Assembly (NCBI RefSeq): GCF_000808575.1
Contig: NZ_JWLW01000017.1
Coordinates: 1-64,000, forward strand
DNA length: 64,000 nucleotides
Direction of reading: 5' to 3'
DNA from: Alteromonas marina
GTDB taxonomy: Bacteria; Pseudomonadota; Gammaproteobacteria; Enterobacterales; Alteromonadaceae
The notes under the pieces are model-generated. The model was not told the origin of the DNA. It searched no databases and saw nothing but the letters and a program-made list of their open reading frames with translations. Of the stretch, positions 1 through 9,039 are shown piece after piece. A program made the translations under genes and the position numbers. Within the stretch, counting starts at the first letter, position 1; each line of letters starts with the position of its first letter.

Positions 1-1
1 G

Positions 2-106
2 ATTAACTACATGAAGAAACTCGAACGATCATTTACGTGGATTACATTGTTTGTGGAATGCAGAGATTATATAGACTGGCTAGTTGTTTACTTTAAGCAT
101 TTTTAG
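2..106 (+). CDS. Possible 3' end of an unidentified plus-strand gene (partial)
   Basis: An open frame enters from the left edge of the window and runs 34 codons to a TAG at 104-106. Its codons look ordinary and the residues include several aromatic ones and a short hydrophobic run, but the piece is too short to place in a family. It would converge on the DUF2254 gene that follows on the other strand. It may also be a chance open frame, so confidence is low. Confidence 0.2.
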   Translation: MNYMKKLERSFTWITLFVECRDYIDWLVVYFKHF

Positions 107-136
107 TAGTGACTTTGGCAGTAATAACTTACACGT

Positions 137-1435
137 TTAGTGATTATTATAAACGCGCTCAATTCGCTTAATATCGTCTTCGTAATCTAATGCCAACTTT
201 GCACGTTCGTAACTTTGCGTCGCTAACTTAGACGCCGCCTCAAAAAAGTCTCTTTCTATGATTGTACCTTCATTTTTAAAGCACGCTTTAATTGTTTTTA
301 GTGACTTTTGTATTCGGATAGCAACTTCAATATTAGCAGCACCATCACGGGCAATGCTGGTGTAAGCATCGTCAAATAGATCATTCACATTTAACGCAGG
401 CAATGAAATGCGGTCATATTTAAACTCCTCATGCTGAGCGCTATTTTTTTGCGAGTTGTCAGTTTCGGATTTGGGCTTGTGCCACAACAACATAAGGCGT
501 GTAATGCTGCTAATGGTATTTATTGCAGTGCCATGGTCATTAACCGATGGCGATAATGCACGAGATGCAATTTCGGCTAGTACGATAAAGCCAAAGCGAG
601 GATCAGCCTCGAAGGACCTGGCTTCACCTATAGTAAATGCGTCAACAATTTCATCTGATACTACCTTTTTATTCGAATATGCTATGACACGCTCTGGTGA
701 AACAAACTCACCGGGTAACATGGCGACATTGATAAAGCTGTCGTTTTTATCAGCTGATTTTTGCAGCTTGGCAATGTCTATAAGCTGAATATAGCCCACT
801 TGTTTAGTATAAATGGCATACGTCCCCTGCTCTTTTATTTGCTCTTGCGGTACTGCGCCTAAGCACGGCATATCTATTCTGTTTTTAATCGCACGTGTTG
901 TGGCGCGCTCCACTTTTAATAACGTTGACCCCACGCGACCTAATCGTGCAACGCTGTCTACCCACCGGATAAAAGTTAAAATAACTATCGAAAAAGCCAG
1001 ACAGGTTAGACAAAACAAAATGAAAAGCCCGGCTTCATCGAAAAAAGCTTGAGTCATTGCAGTAAGCGCTACAGCACTATAGATAAATGCGCCTATGAAA
1101 ACTGACAGTGCATTTTGTGATACATCATCGGATATTATAAGGCTTAGAGAACGCGGCGTTGACGACTGACTGGCCGAAGCATAAGCATTGACCATGGTAC
1201 CTGCAGAAAACGTGGCGATCACCATCATGCTAGATGCCATTATTGAAAGGAGTGTTTCAACTGATTCGGGTTTTATTTCAGGAATATGCTCAGCCAATGA
1301 AGTCCCGTCTGCTACTTTAGCGACGAATACAGCAAAGATTGAGAGCAAACAAAAGCCAAGAGGTTTTACCCAAAGTTTTTCTTTTACACTGTATAAAAGG
1401 AAACGCAGTCTATCTACGGTGATTGGTGCTTCCAT
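137..1435 (-). CDS. DUF2254 family membrane protein
   Basis: 432-residue protein of the DUF2254 family, inner-membrane proteins of unknown function. Hydrophobic segments are visible near residues 25-45, 62-85, 110-130 and 135-155; the remaining C-terminal two thirds is soluble and probably cytoplasmic. A conserved-looking stretch with SRALSPSVNDHGTA lies near residue 290, typical of the family. The ATG at 1433-1435 is preceded on the minus strand by an AAGGAG ribosome site at good spacing, so the start is secure. It lies downstream of, and in the same direction as, the DUF2256 and photolyase genes, but the 125-base gap leaves open whether it is part of their transcript. No function can be assigned. 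Confidence 0.85.
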   Translation of the reverse strand: MEAPITVDRLRFLLYSVKEKLWVKPLGFCLLSIFAVFVAKVADGTSLAEHIPEIKPESVETLLSIMASSMMVIATFSAGTMVNAYASASQSSTPRSLSLIISDDVSQNALSVFIGAFIYSAVALTAMTQAFFDEAGLFILFCLTCLAFSIVILTFIRWVDSVARLGRVGSTLLKVERATTRAIKNRIDMPCLGAVPQEQIKEQGTYAIYTKQVGYIQLIDIAKLQKSADKNDSFINVAMLPGEFVSPERVIAYSNKKVVSDEIVDAFTIGEARSFEADPRFGFIVLAEIASRALSPSVNDHGTAINTISSITRLMLLWHKPKSETDNSQKNSAQHEEFKYDRISLPALNVNDLFDDAYTSIARDGAANIEVAIRIQKSLKTIKACFKNEGTIIERDFFEAASKLATQSYERAKLALDYEDDIKRIERVYNNH

Positions 1436-1560
1436 AAAACACTCCTTGTATTTCCACTACGTTTTATACGTACCGCTAGAAACAAATGTTTAACTAGACC
1501 ATTTCATAACGTGGTTTTTAAATGTGGCGTGAGCCTGGATAAAAGCCTTTTTCACAATTA

Positions 1561-1707
1561 TTATTTGCCTTCAGCGCTTTTCCTATTACCAGAACAACGC
1601 TTAGAGCAATATCGTACATTTTCCCAGTTCTTTTCCCACTTTTTGCGCCAAGCAAATGGTCTCTGACAAACCGGGCAAATTTTGGTGGGTAAATCAGACT
1701 TCTTCAT
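1561..1707 (-). CDS. DUF2256 domain protein, small Cys-rich, photolyase partner
   Basis: A 48-residue protein starting at the ATG read from 1707 and ending at TAA 1561-1563. It carries [10 protein letters not shown] near residues 11-20, a basic WRKKWEKNW stretch, and RYCSKRCSG at 32-40. The paired CxxC and CxxxC motifs look like a zinc or iron-sulfur site. This matches DUF2256, a family often found next to cryptochrome/photolyase genes. Its first 14 bases overlap the end of the FeS-type photolyase gene (stop at 1694), so the two are probably translationally coupled. A role as a metal-handling or assembly helper of that photolyase is inference only. Confidence 0.85.
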   Translation of the reverse strand: MKKSDLPTKICPVCQRPFAWRKKWEKNWENVRYCSKRCSGNRKSAEGK

Positions 1708-3232
1708 TTTTGGTTAGCTTAGTCAGGAATGTTGAGGCATCCTGCTTCATAGTTTCTATGTTTTCTTCTTTCATTCGCCCGTAGGTCTTATAAATCATGG
1801 CCATGCGGTGGTTATTACTTAATTTTTCTTTGTGCTTATCTATAAAATGCCAATACAAATAGTTGAACGGGCACGCCTTTGGACCGGTTTTTTTCGAAAC
1901 CTGATACCCACAGTTTTTGCAGTAGTTACTCATTTTATTGATATAGCTACCACTAGCGACATAGGGCTTGCTAGCTAAGTTTCCACCGTCGCTATACAAA
2001 ATCATGCCAGCAACGTTGGGCAGTTCAACCCATTCATAAGCATCAGCGTAAACAAGTAAATACCACGCTTGTACCTCTTCGGGGCTCAGTTCGGTTAACA
2101 GGCTGAAGTTGCCAATCACCATCAGCCGCTGTATGTGGTGCGCATACGCGTTTTGTTGGGTCTCTTTTATACATTGGCGCATACAGTTCATATTCGTCTG
2201 GGCGTCCCAAAAGAATGAAGGCAATGCGCGGCTGTTATTGAAGTAATTATCGGTTTTTAGATTTGGCATAAAGTGCCAGTAGAAGCCTCTGACATACTCT
2301 CGCCAGCCCAGAATCTGGCGAATGAACCCTTCAGCAGAATTCAGTGGAACTTGCCCGGCATGGTAAGCTTGCTCGGCTGCATGAATGGCTTCTTTTGGCG
2401 TCAATAAACCGCAGTTCAAATAAAACGCGATATGTGAATGATAAAGCCAAGGCTTTCCCTCGACCATGGCATCTTGATACTGACCGAAATTTGGTAGCCT
2501 TTCTTCTATAAAGGTATTTAAAACGGTTAGGGCGTCTTCCCGCGTTACCGCAAAGTGAAAGTTATCGATATCACCAAAATGGTCGCTGAATTCGTCTTTT
2601 ACTAGTTCAATCACATTCGAAGTAATGTCGTCAATGTCGAATGTGGTGTGCTTAGGGACTTTGTGCGTTTCCGGCATAGATTCACGATTTTGGGCATCGT
2701 AATTCCACTTGCCACCAATGGGATTTCTCCCGTCCATGAGCACGTTGTGTTTACGACGCATTTCACGGTAAAAAAACTCCATGCGAAGCTGTTTTTTACC
2801 TTCCGCCCAGTCTGAAAATTCTTGTGGTGTGGATAAGAAACGATTGTCTTCACAGATAGTAACGGGTTTACCAAGTACGCTTTCCCATTGCTCCATGCTT
2901 TTGAGCAACCGGTGCTCACCTGGCATGGTCACTTTTACTTCGTCAAAATCATTTCCGCTAAGTTCATGCTTAACCTGAGCGAGCAAATCGCCCTGATTGT
3001 TTTTGTCGCTATAATGAACATAGTTAACGTTAAAATTGTCGTCTCGCAACGCTTTGGCAAAATGACGCATTGCGCTAAACAAAAACGCTATCTTCTTCTT
3101 ATGGTGCTTAACGTAGGTGGCTTCTTCACGGACTTCGGCCATCAAAATTGTGTCTTTGCTTTTTACTGCATTGGCAATTGCTGGCAACGTCTCTGTAAGC
3201 TGATCGCCTAAAACTAAAATAAGTGCTGCCAT
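1694..3232 (-). CDS. FeS-type photolyase/cryptochrome (DPRP family, likely (6-4) photolyase)
   Basis: 512-residue protein of the deoxyribodipyrimidine photolyase-related family (FeS-BCP, the group of Agrobacterium PhrB). The N-terminal domain starts with [10 protein letters not shown] and would bind the antenna cofactor; the C-terminal half binds FAD. Four cysteines at 350, 438, 441 and 454 fit the [4Fe-4S] ligands of the family, and by my recollection fall at the same numbers as in Agrobacterium PhrB. The conserved AYAHHIQRL stretch around residues 362-370 holds the His pair tied to (6-4) photoproduct repair. It begins 3 bases after the stop of the class I photolyase gene upstream, so the two form an operon with DUF2256. 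Whether it repairs DNA or signals cannot be told from sequence alone. Confidence 0.93.
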   Translation of the reverse strand: MAALILVLGDQLTETLPAIANAVKSKDTILMAEVREEATYVKHHKKKIAFLFSAMRHFAKALRDDNFNVNYVHYSDKNNQGDLLAQVKHELSGNDFDEVKVTMPGEHRLLKSMEQWESVLGKPVTICEDNRFLSTPQEFSDWAEGKKQLRMEFFYREMRRKHNVLMDGRNPIGGKWNYDAQNRESMPETHKVPKHTTFDIDDITSNVIELVKDEFSDHFGDIDNFHFAVTREDALTVLNTFIEERLPNFGQYQDAMVEGKPWLYHSHIAFYLNCGLLTPKEAIHAAEQAYHAGQVPLNSAEGFIRQILGWREYVRGFYWHFMPNLKTDNYFNNSRALPSFFWDAQTNMNCMRQCIKETQQNAYAHHIQRLMVIGNFSLLTELSPEEVQAWYLLVYADAYEWVELPNVAGMILYSDGGNLASKPYVASGSYINKMSNYCKNCGYQVSKKTGPKACPFNYLYWHFIDKHKEKLSNNHRMAMIYKTYGRMKEENIETMKQDASTFLTKLTKNEEV

Positions 3233-3235
3233 ACC

Positions 3236-4660
3236 CTACTCTTTTATTTGCTGGAATGCGTCTAGCGCGCGTTGACGCGATGCTTTTAAATCAACAATTG
3301 GCTTTGGGTATTCCTTACCAAGTTCAATCCCTGCATCTTTCAATATTGCCGAAGGGGCTTCCCATGGCTTGTGTATGTACTTATCCGAAAGCTTATTTAA
3401 TTCTGGACAATACTTACGTACATAATTGCCTTTTTTATCAAACTTTTCGCCTTGTAGTATTGGGTTAAATATTCTGAAGTAAGGCGCTGCGTCTGCTCCA
3501 GAACCCGCAACCCACTGCCAACTGGCACTGTTACTGGCAAGATCAGCATCTAATAATGTGTCCCAAAACCATCTTTCGCCTTCATGCCAACTAAGCAATA
3601 AATTTTTAACCAAGAACGAGCCAACAATCATGCGTACGCGATTATGCATGTAGCCTGTTTGCCATAGTTCTCGCATACCGGCGTCAACAATAGGAATACC
3701 CGTTTTTCCTTTTTGCCACGCTTTAAGTGCCTTTGCATCTGTGCGCCAAGGAAATTTATCGAACTTATCGTTGAAGTTTTTGTTTGGCAGTGTTGGAAAA
3801 TGAAACAGCAAGTAATAGCTAAACTCACGCCACCCTAACTCGCTCAAATAGGTTTCAATGCTTTTGTCTTCGCTATTTCCAAATTTGTCTTTTATTGCAT
3901 ACCAAACTTGGTTTGGCGAAACTTCGCCAAAATGTAAATGCGGTGATAAGCGTGATGTTCCTCGTGATGAGGGAATGTCACGTCCGTCTTTATATTGTCG
4001 TGCAGAATTTTCAATAAAGTCAGCTAAATTGTCAGCGGCGCCGTCTTCGCCTGGTGTCCACTCTTTAGTGATGGTTTCATCCCACTTAATAGTGGGTAGC
4101 AAGTCTAGCGATGCTAATTCAATACCCTCATTTTCTACGTCTGCATAAGTAATACGTGCTGGCGGCGCTTTGGGGTATCGCGGCTCTTCAACTTGCAAAC
4201 AGCCTTTCTTGTAATAAGGCGTAAATACGCGGTACGGCGTGCCGTCTTTTTTAAGTACTTTCATTGGCTCCCATAAAAGACTTCCATTACAGCTATGTGC
4301 TTCATAATCGCTGTCAATTAGAGATTGCTTAATCGCTTTGTCGCGATTGATTTGCCAAGGCTCGTAACATCGATTCCAAAAGACGCCTTTTGCATTGAAT
4401 GCTTTCAATAACTTTGGAAGCAGAACTTGTGGATCACCTTTAAAAATTTGCAAGTGACCGTTAAGACGTTGGTTAAGAGAAGCGAGAGAATGATGAAGCC
4501 ACCACTTGCTGGCTCCTCCAGGTACTCTTCCGTCAGGGGTTGTATCATCATAAATGTAAATAGGTACGATCTTACCCATATCACACGCTGCATTTAATGC
4601 CGGATTGTCTTTTACGCGAAGGTCTTGTCTGAACCACATGATACTAACAGGAACTGTCAC
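3236..4660 (-). CDS. phrB: Class I deoxyribodipyrimidine (CPD) photolyase
   Basis: 474-residue class I photolyase that uses blue light and FADH- to split cyclobutane pyrimidine dimers. It begins VSIMWFRQDLR, the usual antenna-domain start. The FAD domain carries SRLSPHLHFGE near 236-246, GYMHNRVRM with Asn340, and DLASNSASWQW with Asn377. The electron-transfer tryptophans of the E. coli enzyme correspond to W305, W358 and W381 and all are present, so the enzyme should be active. The start is GTG at 4658-4660, preceded by a GAGG ribosome site about 9 bases away. It is first in a minus-strand operon with the FeS photolyase and DUF2256, and divergent from CRY-DASH. Confidence 0.96.
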   Translation of the reverse strand: MTVPVSIMWFRQDLRVKDNPALNAACDMGKIVPIYIYDDTTPDGRVPGGASKWWLHHSLASLNQRLNGHLQIFKGDPQVLLPKLLKAFNAKGVFWNRCYEPWQINRDKAIKQSLIDSDYEAHSCNGSLLWEPMKVLKKDGTPYRVFTPYYKKGCLQVEEPRYPKAPPARITYADVENEGIELASLDLLPTIKWDETITKEWTPGEDGAADNLADFIENSARQYKDGRDIPSSRGTSRLSPHLHFGEVSPNQVWYAIKDKFGNSEDKSIETYLSELGWREFSYYLLFHFPTLPNKNFNDKFDKFPWRTDAKALKAWQKGKTGIPIVDAGMRELWQTGYMHNRVRMIVGSFLVKNLLLSWHEGERWFWDTLLDADLASNSASWQWVAGSGADAAPYFRIFNPILQGEKFDKKGNYVRKYCPELNKLSDKYIHKPWEAPSAILKDAGIELGKEYPKPIVDLKASRQRALDAFQQIKE

Positions 4661-4770
4661 TTTTTTTCCTCAGGCGTTGCGCCAAATCTAAATATATTTC
4701 GTATTGGTTATCTTACGAAGTTAAGCGGTTTCAGGATCCGTGTAATCATCAAAAAAGCACATAAATTAGT
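4661..4770. promoter_or_regulatory. Divergent promoter region between the two photolyase pairs
   Basis: The 110 bases between the GTG of phrB and the ATG of the CRY-DASH gene must hold promoters for both directions. I could not pick out convincing -35/-10 pairs or a clear operator by eye. A shared control region would let both halves of the island respond to the same light or stress signal; that is inference from layout. Confidence 0.45.
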
Positions 4771-6078
4771 ATGAAAAATCAGCAGTCTAACTATAAATCT
4801 GAAAATACTTGTCAACGAGGCCTATTCTGGTTCAGGCACGACTTGAGGCTTCACGATAATGCGGCTATTTCTGCATTATGCGACGAGGTCAGCCAAGTCA
4901 CGTTCGTTTATATTTTGGATGACAAAAACTTTACCCCAAATTCATTCGGTATCTCGCCAATGGGCGAACACAGGCACACCTTTTTGCTACAGACACTGAT
5001 AGACTTAAAACGCAAATTAGCAAAGTTGGGACACGAACTACTGGTTGTAAAAGGCAGTGCCGCTGAGTGTTTAGTTGAACTATTAAGGTTTGGGCTATAT
5101 ACACATCTTGGAGTGAGCCAATATTGTGGCTATGATGAGACTGCAGAGTTAAACACAGTTAAGCGCTTCTTCGAAAAACTAACCGTTATCGAAACTTCCA
5201 CATTTGGATTGTTTGAAGCACAATCACTTCCTTTTAGTATTGAAGAAATGCCCGATGTTTTTAGCCCTTTTAGAAGAAAGGTAGAAAAACACTGCGAACC
5301 ATTAGCGGTTCACCCCACTATAGAGCGACTGCCTCCCTCTTTTACACCGGCTATAGACGCGTCTTTTTTAGTAACGCTCGACCTCGATTTGCCTGAACCT
5401 TCAGATTTGACGTTTATTGGTGGTGAAACCGCGGCGCTCTCGCACCTGAACAAATATTTATTTGCTTGGCATGCTGCGGCAACGTACAAGGAAACACGAA
5501 ACGCACTCGACACATGGAAAGACAGTACGAAGTTATCTGCTTTCTTAGCTAATGGTTCTCTTTCTGTACGAGAAGTGATGAGGCAAGTTCATCACTTTGA
5601 AGAGACTGTTGAAAAAAACGACTCCACCTACTGGATTTACTTTGAACTGCTGTGGCGTGAGTTCTTCCACTGGCTACAGTGTAAATACGGCGCTAAGTGG
5701 TTTCGCTTTAGCGGCATTCAAGGTAAAAAGCCTTCTACTTCACATTGCCCTGAGACCTTTGCGCAGTGGTGTGAGGGTAAAACCGGATATCCAATTGTAG
5801 ATGCGTGTATGCGACAACTTGCAGAGACGGGATATATGTCGAATCGCGGCAGACAACTCGTTGCCAGTTGCTTTGTGCATGAGCTGCGACAAGACTGGCG
5901 ATACGGTGCAGCATGGTTTGAACACCAGTTAGTTGACTACGATGTGGGTAGCAACTGGGGAAACTGGCTTTACCTTGCTGGTGTGGGGAGTGACCCTCGT
6001 GGACACAGGCAATTCAACCTACAAAAGCAGACTGAAATCTACGATCCGGAAGGCCAATTTCGCAACAAATGGCTGTAG
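4771..6078 (+). CDS. DASH-family cryptochrome
   Basis: 435-residue CRY-DASH, a group known to repair dimers in single-stranded or looped DNA and sometimes to act as a light receptor. Evidence is the N-terminal RGLFWFRHDLRLHDN, the YWIYFELLWREFFHWL segment near 287-302, and the DASH signature GVGSDPRGHRQFN near 404-416 followed by DPEGQFRNKWL at the very end. DVGSNWGNW at 391-399 keeps the FAD-facing Asn and a nearby Trp. The protein stops right after the NKWL motif, so it is at the short end for the family and lacks any tail. No strong ribosome site is seen before the ATG. The divergent photolyase-like gene begins 12 bases downstream, so they are probably cotranscribed. Confidence 0.94.
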   Translation: MKNQQSNYKSENTCQRGLFWFRHDLRLHDNAAISALCDEVSQVTFVYILDDKNFTPNSFGISPMGEHRHTFLLQTLIDLKRKLAKLGHELLVVKGSAAECLVELLRFGLYTHLGVSQYCGYDETAELNTVKRFFEKLTVIETSTFGLFEAQSLPFSIEEMPDVFSPFRRKVEKHCEPLAVHPTIERLPPSFTPAIDASFLVTLDLDLPEPSDLTFIGGETAALSHLNKYLFAWHAAATYKETRNALDTWKDSTKLSAFLANGSLSVREVMRQVHHFEETVEKNDSTYWIYFELLWREFFHWLQCKYGAKWFRFSGIQGKKPSTSHCPETFAQWCEGKTGYPIVDACMRQLAETGYMSNRGRQLVASCFVHELRQDWRYGAAWFEHQLVDYDVGSNWGNWLYLAGVGSDPRGHRQFNLQKQTEIYDPEGQFRNKWL

Positions 6079-6090
6079 TTATTTAACGGT

Positions 6091-7755
6091 ATGGTGTCAA
6101 ATGAATGTAAAGGGGCTGACTCTATAGAGAGAGTCACGGTTATCTGGTTAAAGCGAGACCTTCGCTTACGTGATCACGAACCTTTTTATCGCGCTGTAGA
6201 AGCGGGTGAAAAATTGCTCCCACTGTTTTGTTGGGAACCTTCGGTTATTGCAGACCCGCATATGGACATACGTCATTGGCGATTTATGCAGCAAAGTGTT
6301 GATGACATCAATAGCCAATTACCCTCTCATACACGTGTTTTGACCTTGCACTGTGAAGTAATAGAAGCACTTGAACTCATTGCTCAAAATTACAACATTG
6401 GTGCGGTTAGGAGTTACCAAGAGATAGGCCTTGAGGTTACGCATAACCGTGACGTTGTTGTTTCCAAATATTTGAAAAGTAAAGCTATCTCATTTACTGA
6501 ATATCAGTATGGTGCAGTATTACGTGGGTTACCCCATCGAACGCATTGGCAGCAAAACTGGGAACGTCATTTTGCAGCTGCCACCTATGATTTTGATATA
6601 GAAGCTGCAAAATGGGTTAATTGGCGTGAGCATGCTAGTCTTAAAAAAGCGTCTAAATCTATTGAGGAAATAGCTGAATTAAAATACTTTCCATCCGACC
6701 GACCTAAAGACTATTCTGACAGAGGTGAATGTAACGTATACAAGTCTGAGTACACCAAAAATGAAGTCGCATCCGATATTGCTTCAATGCAACCTGGCGG
6801 TGAGAAACGTGCTTGGCAAGTGTTAAAAAACTTTTTCAGCCATCGTGGGCAGTATTATCACCAGCATATTTCAAAGCCTGAATATGCACGTCGAGCATGT
6901 TCGCGATTGAGCCCATATCTCGCATGGGGCAATATTTCGATAAAGCAGGTATATCAAAGCGTTCAACTAGAAAAGCAAGCTAAGAAAGCTTTACCAACAT
7001 CACAGCGCAAACAGTGGAGTCGCGCCCTATCTGCCTTAACATCTAGACTGCACTGGCACTGTCACTTTATTCAAAAATTTGAAAGCGAAGCCAGTATCGA
7101 GTGGCGTCCTATGAATAGCGCATACGAAAAATTTCCTTTCATAGATGGACCTGAAGCTGAACGACGCTTTTATCGCTGGTCGACTGGCCGTACTGGATAC
7201 CCATTGGTAGACGCATGCATGCGAGCACTAAAACATACTGGTTATATTAACTTTCGGATGCGAGCAATGGTAACCAGTTTTTTGTGCCACCACTTAAATG
7301 TGCATTGGTTAAAAGCGGCTCACTATCTAGCCTCTCAATTTTTAGATTTTGAACCCGGTATCCATTACCCACAAATACAAATGCAGGCGAGTGTTACTGG
7401 TATTCACACTGTGCGCCTTTACAATCCAGCGACACAGTCACAAAAGCTAGACCCCGAGGGTGTCTTTATAAAGAAGTGGGTACCTGAGTTGGCGAGTCTA
7501 CCTAACGAAGCGGTTCATGCTCCCTATTTACTACCGCCATTAGAAGCGCAGATGTTGGACTTTAATATTGACCGTGATTATATCGCACCAATTATAGATA
7601 TCTCTCAAAATAACCGCATGACTGCAAAAAGGTTGTGGGACTTTCGAGAGCGCGATGATGTCATTGAAGAAGCGCAGCGCATAGTTAGGCGTCATACCAT
7701 GCAAAATAGTCCAAGCCGCGCGTGGTTAAACAATAAAGTCAATAAAACAACTTAA
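6091..7755 (+). CDS. Divergent photolyase/cryptochrome-like flavoprotein
   Basis: 554-residue member of the photolyase/cryptochrome superfamily: [16 protein letters not shown] at 15-30 opens the antenna-like domain, [11 protein letters not shown] at 271-281 and [15 protein letters not shown] at 366-380 belong to the FAD domain. Aligned by eye without gaps to the PhrB of this window, Asn340 becomes Phe388, Asn377 becomes His425, and the tryptophans W305 and W381 become Phe350 and Ile429; only W358 (here W406) remains. The block [14 protein letters not shown] at 421-434 replaces the usual DLASN-W motif and is a subfamily trait as far as I recall, so this is not simple decay. Function is unknown: it could be a photoreceptor or a repair enzyme with another electron path. 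The ATG at 6091 is followed by GTG at 6094; the start is uncertain by a few codons. Its last 4 bases overlap the convergent gene at 7752. Confidence 0.88.
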   Translation: MVSNECKGADSIERVTVIWLKRDLRLRDHEPFYRAVEAGEKLLPLFCWEPSVIADPHMDIRHWRFMQQSVDDINSQLPSHTRVLTLHCEVIEALELIAQNYNIGAVRSYQEIGLEVTHNRDVVVSKYLKSKAISFTEYQYGAVLRGLPHRTHWQQNWERHFAAATYDFDIEAAKWVNWREHASLKKASKSIEEIAELKYFPSDRPKDYSDRGECNVYKSEYTKNEVASDIASMQPGGEKRAWQVLKNFFSHRGQYYHQHISKPEYARRACSRLSPYLAWGNISIKQVYQSVQLEKQAKKALPTSQRKQWSRALSALTSRLHWHCHFIQKFESEASIEWRPMNSAYEKFPFIDGPEAERRFYRWSTGRTGYPLVDACMRALKHTGYINFRMRAMVTSFLCHHLNVHWLKAAHYLASQFLDFEPGIHYPQIQMQASVTGIHTVRLYNPATQSQKLDPEGVFIKKWVPELASLPNEAVHAPYLLPPLEAQMLDFNIDRDYIAPIIDISQNNRMTAKRLWDFRERDDVIEEAQRIVRRHTMQNSPSRAWLNNKVNKTT

Positions 7756-8048
7756 CGGTTATTTTTTCTAAGCCATTCATTTAAAAGCTTAATTTGGCCA
7801 CACTTGTAGGCAGCATACATAAGTCGCATAGCATTAGACATAGCTTCGCTGTCGGTCCAACCTGTTTTATCTCGGATTTCGTCATAGCATACTTTTGCTT
7901 CTGGACTAACATAACCTCTCACTAACTTTTTCCCTGCGTCTTTTTGTCTCTCTCTAAAGCGTCTTTGTTTATCAGCGTTTGCTTTTGCTCTATCTACAGG
8001 GCTTTTTTTACTGGTTTTTTTTGTTGTTTGATCTGTCATAGTTTTCAC
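7752..8048 (-). CDS. Small basic protein of unknown function
   Basis: 98 residues (95 if the internal Met at codon 4 starts it: MTDQTTKK). The first 45 residues are rich in Lys, Arg and Gln ([20 protein letters not shown]); a compact part follows with [36 protein letters not shown]. The layout, a basic arm followed by a strand and two predicted helices, recalls small DNA-binding proteins of the ribbon-helix-helix type, but I cannot assign a family. It converges on the divergent photolyase gene with a 4-base overlap and is divergent from fabA across about 190 bases. A role in regulating either neighbour is possible but unsupported. Confidence 0.65.
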   Translation of the reverse strand: MKTMTDQTTKKTSKKSPVDRAKANADKQRRFRERQKDAGKKLVRGYVSPEAKVCYDEIRDKTGWTDSEAMSNAMRLMYAAYKCGQIKLLNEWLRKNNR

Positions 8049-8181
8049 ACATAGATACGATATTGTGAAGCGTAGTTTAATCGCTGTTTATAAATTGAAC
8101 TTGTAGGGCGATATCCGTACGGTTAAATTAACTTTGAGTATCTTAGCACGCGTTTTTCTTCAGAAAAATGACTGTTCAGAG

Positions 8182-8210
8182 TTGTTTGGCGTACAAGTGT
8201 TCGCTAAATT
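8182..8210 (+). promoter_or_regulatory. Predicted fabA promoter with FabR-like operator
   Basis: The 18-base sequence at 8188-8205, GGCGTACAAGTGTTCGCT, fits the FabR operator of E. coli fabA and fabB (an imperfect palindrome around CGTACA-N2-TGT). It fills exactly the 17-base spacer between a possible -35 TTGTTT (8182-8187) and a -10 TAAATT (8205-8210). A repressor bound there would block RNA polymerase, as FabR does in enterobacteria when unsaturated acyl-ACP or acyl-CoA is plentiful. The operator match is direct; the promoter elements are weak matches and inferred. Confidence 0.7.
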
Positions 8211-8245
8211 AACACCGTCACTTTAATAACAACAATGAGTTGGGA

Positions 8246-8764
8246 ATGTCAGAGAAGAAAAGTAGTTTTAACAAAGAAGATTTGTTGGCATGTAGTCGCG
8301 GTGAAATGTTTGGTCCGGGCAACAGTCAACTACCAGCCCCTAATATGCTGATGGTGGACCGCGTAGTTTCAATTACTGAAGATGGCGGCGAACATGGAAA
8401 AGGCGAAATTATTGCTGAATTAGATATCACGCCAGATTTATGGTTTTTTGACTGCCACTTTCCAGGCGACCCTGTTATGCCTGGCTGTCTTGGCCTAGAT
8501 GCAATGTGGCAGCTTGTGGGTTTCTTCCTTGGTTGGAGTGGCGGCCCTGGAAAAGGTCGTGCGCTTGGTGTTGGTGAAGTTAAGTTTACCGGCCAAATAC
8601 TCCCCACAGCTAAAAAGGTCACTTATAAGATCACGATGAAGCGTGTGATTAAGCGTAAACTCTTTATGGGTATGGCTGATGGCTCGGTTGAAGTCGACGG
8701 TCGCGAAATCTATGTTGCGAAAGATTTGAAAGTAGGCTTGTTCCAAGATACATCGAATTTTTAA
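8246..8764 (+). CDS. fabA: 3-hydroxydecanoyl-ACP dehydratase/isomerase FabA
   Basis: 172-residue FabA, which dehydrates 3-hydroxydecanoyl-ACP and isomerises trans-2- to cis-3-decenoyl-ACP, the entry to unsaturated fatty acids. It is close to the E. coli protein over its length: [38 protein letters not shown], and the end [11 protein letters not shown]. The catalytic His71 and Asp85 are present. I chose the ATG at 8246 over the in-frame TTG at 8240 because it gives the usual N-terminus and leaves a GAG at 8237-8239 as ribosome site. A single gene here: fabB is not adjacent. A terminator follows at 8805. Confidence 0.98.
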   Translation: MSEKKSSFNKEDLLACSRGEMFGPGNSQLPAPNMLMVDRVVSITEDGGEHGKGEIIAELDITPDLWFFDCHFPGDPVMPGCLGLDAMWQLVGFFLGWSGGPGKGRALGVGEVKFTGQILPTAKKVTYKITMKRVIKRKLFMGMADGSVEVDGREIYVAKDLKVGLFQDTSNF

Positions 8765-8804
8765 TCGCTTTTTAATCGACATTGAATAACAAGCGATAGA
8801 ACTA

Positions 8805-8835
8805 AAAAAGCCCCTTTTCAGGGGCTTTCCTTTTT
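8805..8835 (+). terminator. Rho-independent terminator of fabA
   Basis: AAAGCCCC - TTTTCA - GGGGCTTT forms a GC-rich stem followed by CCTTTTTG, 40 bases after the fabA stop. The A run on the left also gives T residues on the minus strand, so it may serve the convergent rmf transcript too. Confidence 0.85.
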
Positions 8836-8862
8836 GCATAATCAGTTCATAAAAGAGAAGTG

Positions 8863-9039
8863 TTATTTAACACTTAAACCTAAGTGTCTATCTTCTACTG
8901 CCTCACGCCATCCACCTAACCACTGTGAACGTGCATCGTTTTGCTGAAATGGACAATTTTCCTTTGAACGACCGCTGATACCAGCTTGATAGCCTTTAGA
9001 ATGGGCGCGAGTCATTTTATCTCTTTTTTGTCTTTTCAT
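8863..9039 (-). CDS. rmf: Ribosome modulation factor
   Basis: 58-residue protein beginning MKRQKRDKM and containing RAHSKGYQAGISGRSKE, CPF and RSQWLGGWREA, nearly the same as E. coli RMF over the first 50 residues. RMF binds 70S ribosomes in stationary phase or stress and drives dimerisation into inactive 100S particles. The start is the ATG read from 9039, the stop TAA at 8863-8865. It is a single-gene unit: fabA converges on its 3' side and a 246-base AT-rich stretch lies upstream. The tail HLGLSVK is slightly longer than in E. coli (55 residues). Confidence 0.96.
   Translation of the reverse strand: MKRQKRDKMTRAHSKGYQAGISGRSKENCPFQQNDARSQWLGGWREAVEDRHLGLSVK

Noticed and set aside
8240..8245. 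TTG start for fabA six bases upstream of the ATG
   Set aside because: The ATG at 8246 gives the usual FabA N-terminus and better spacing to the ribosome-site GAG.
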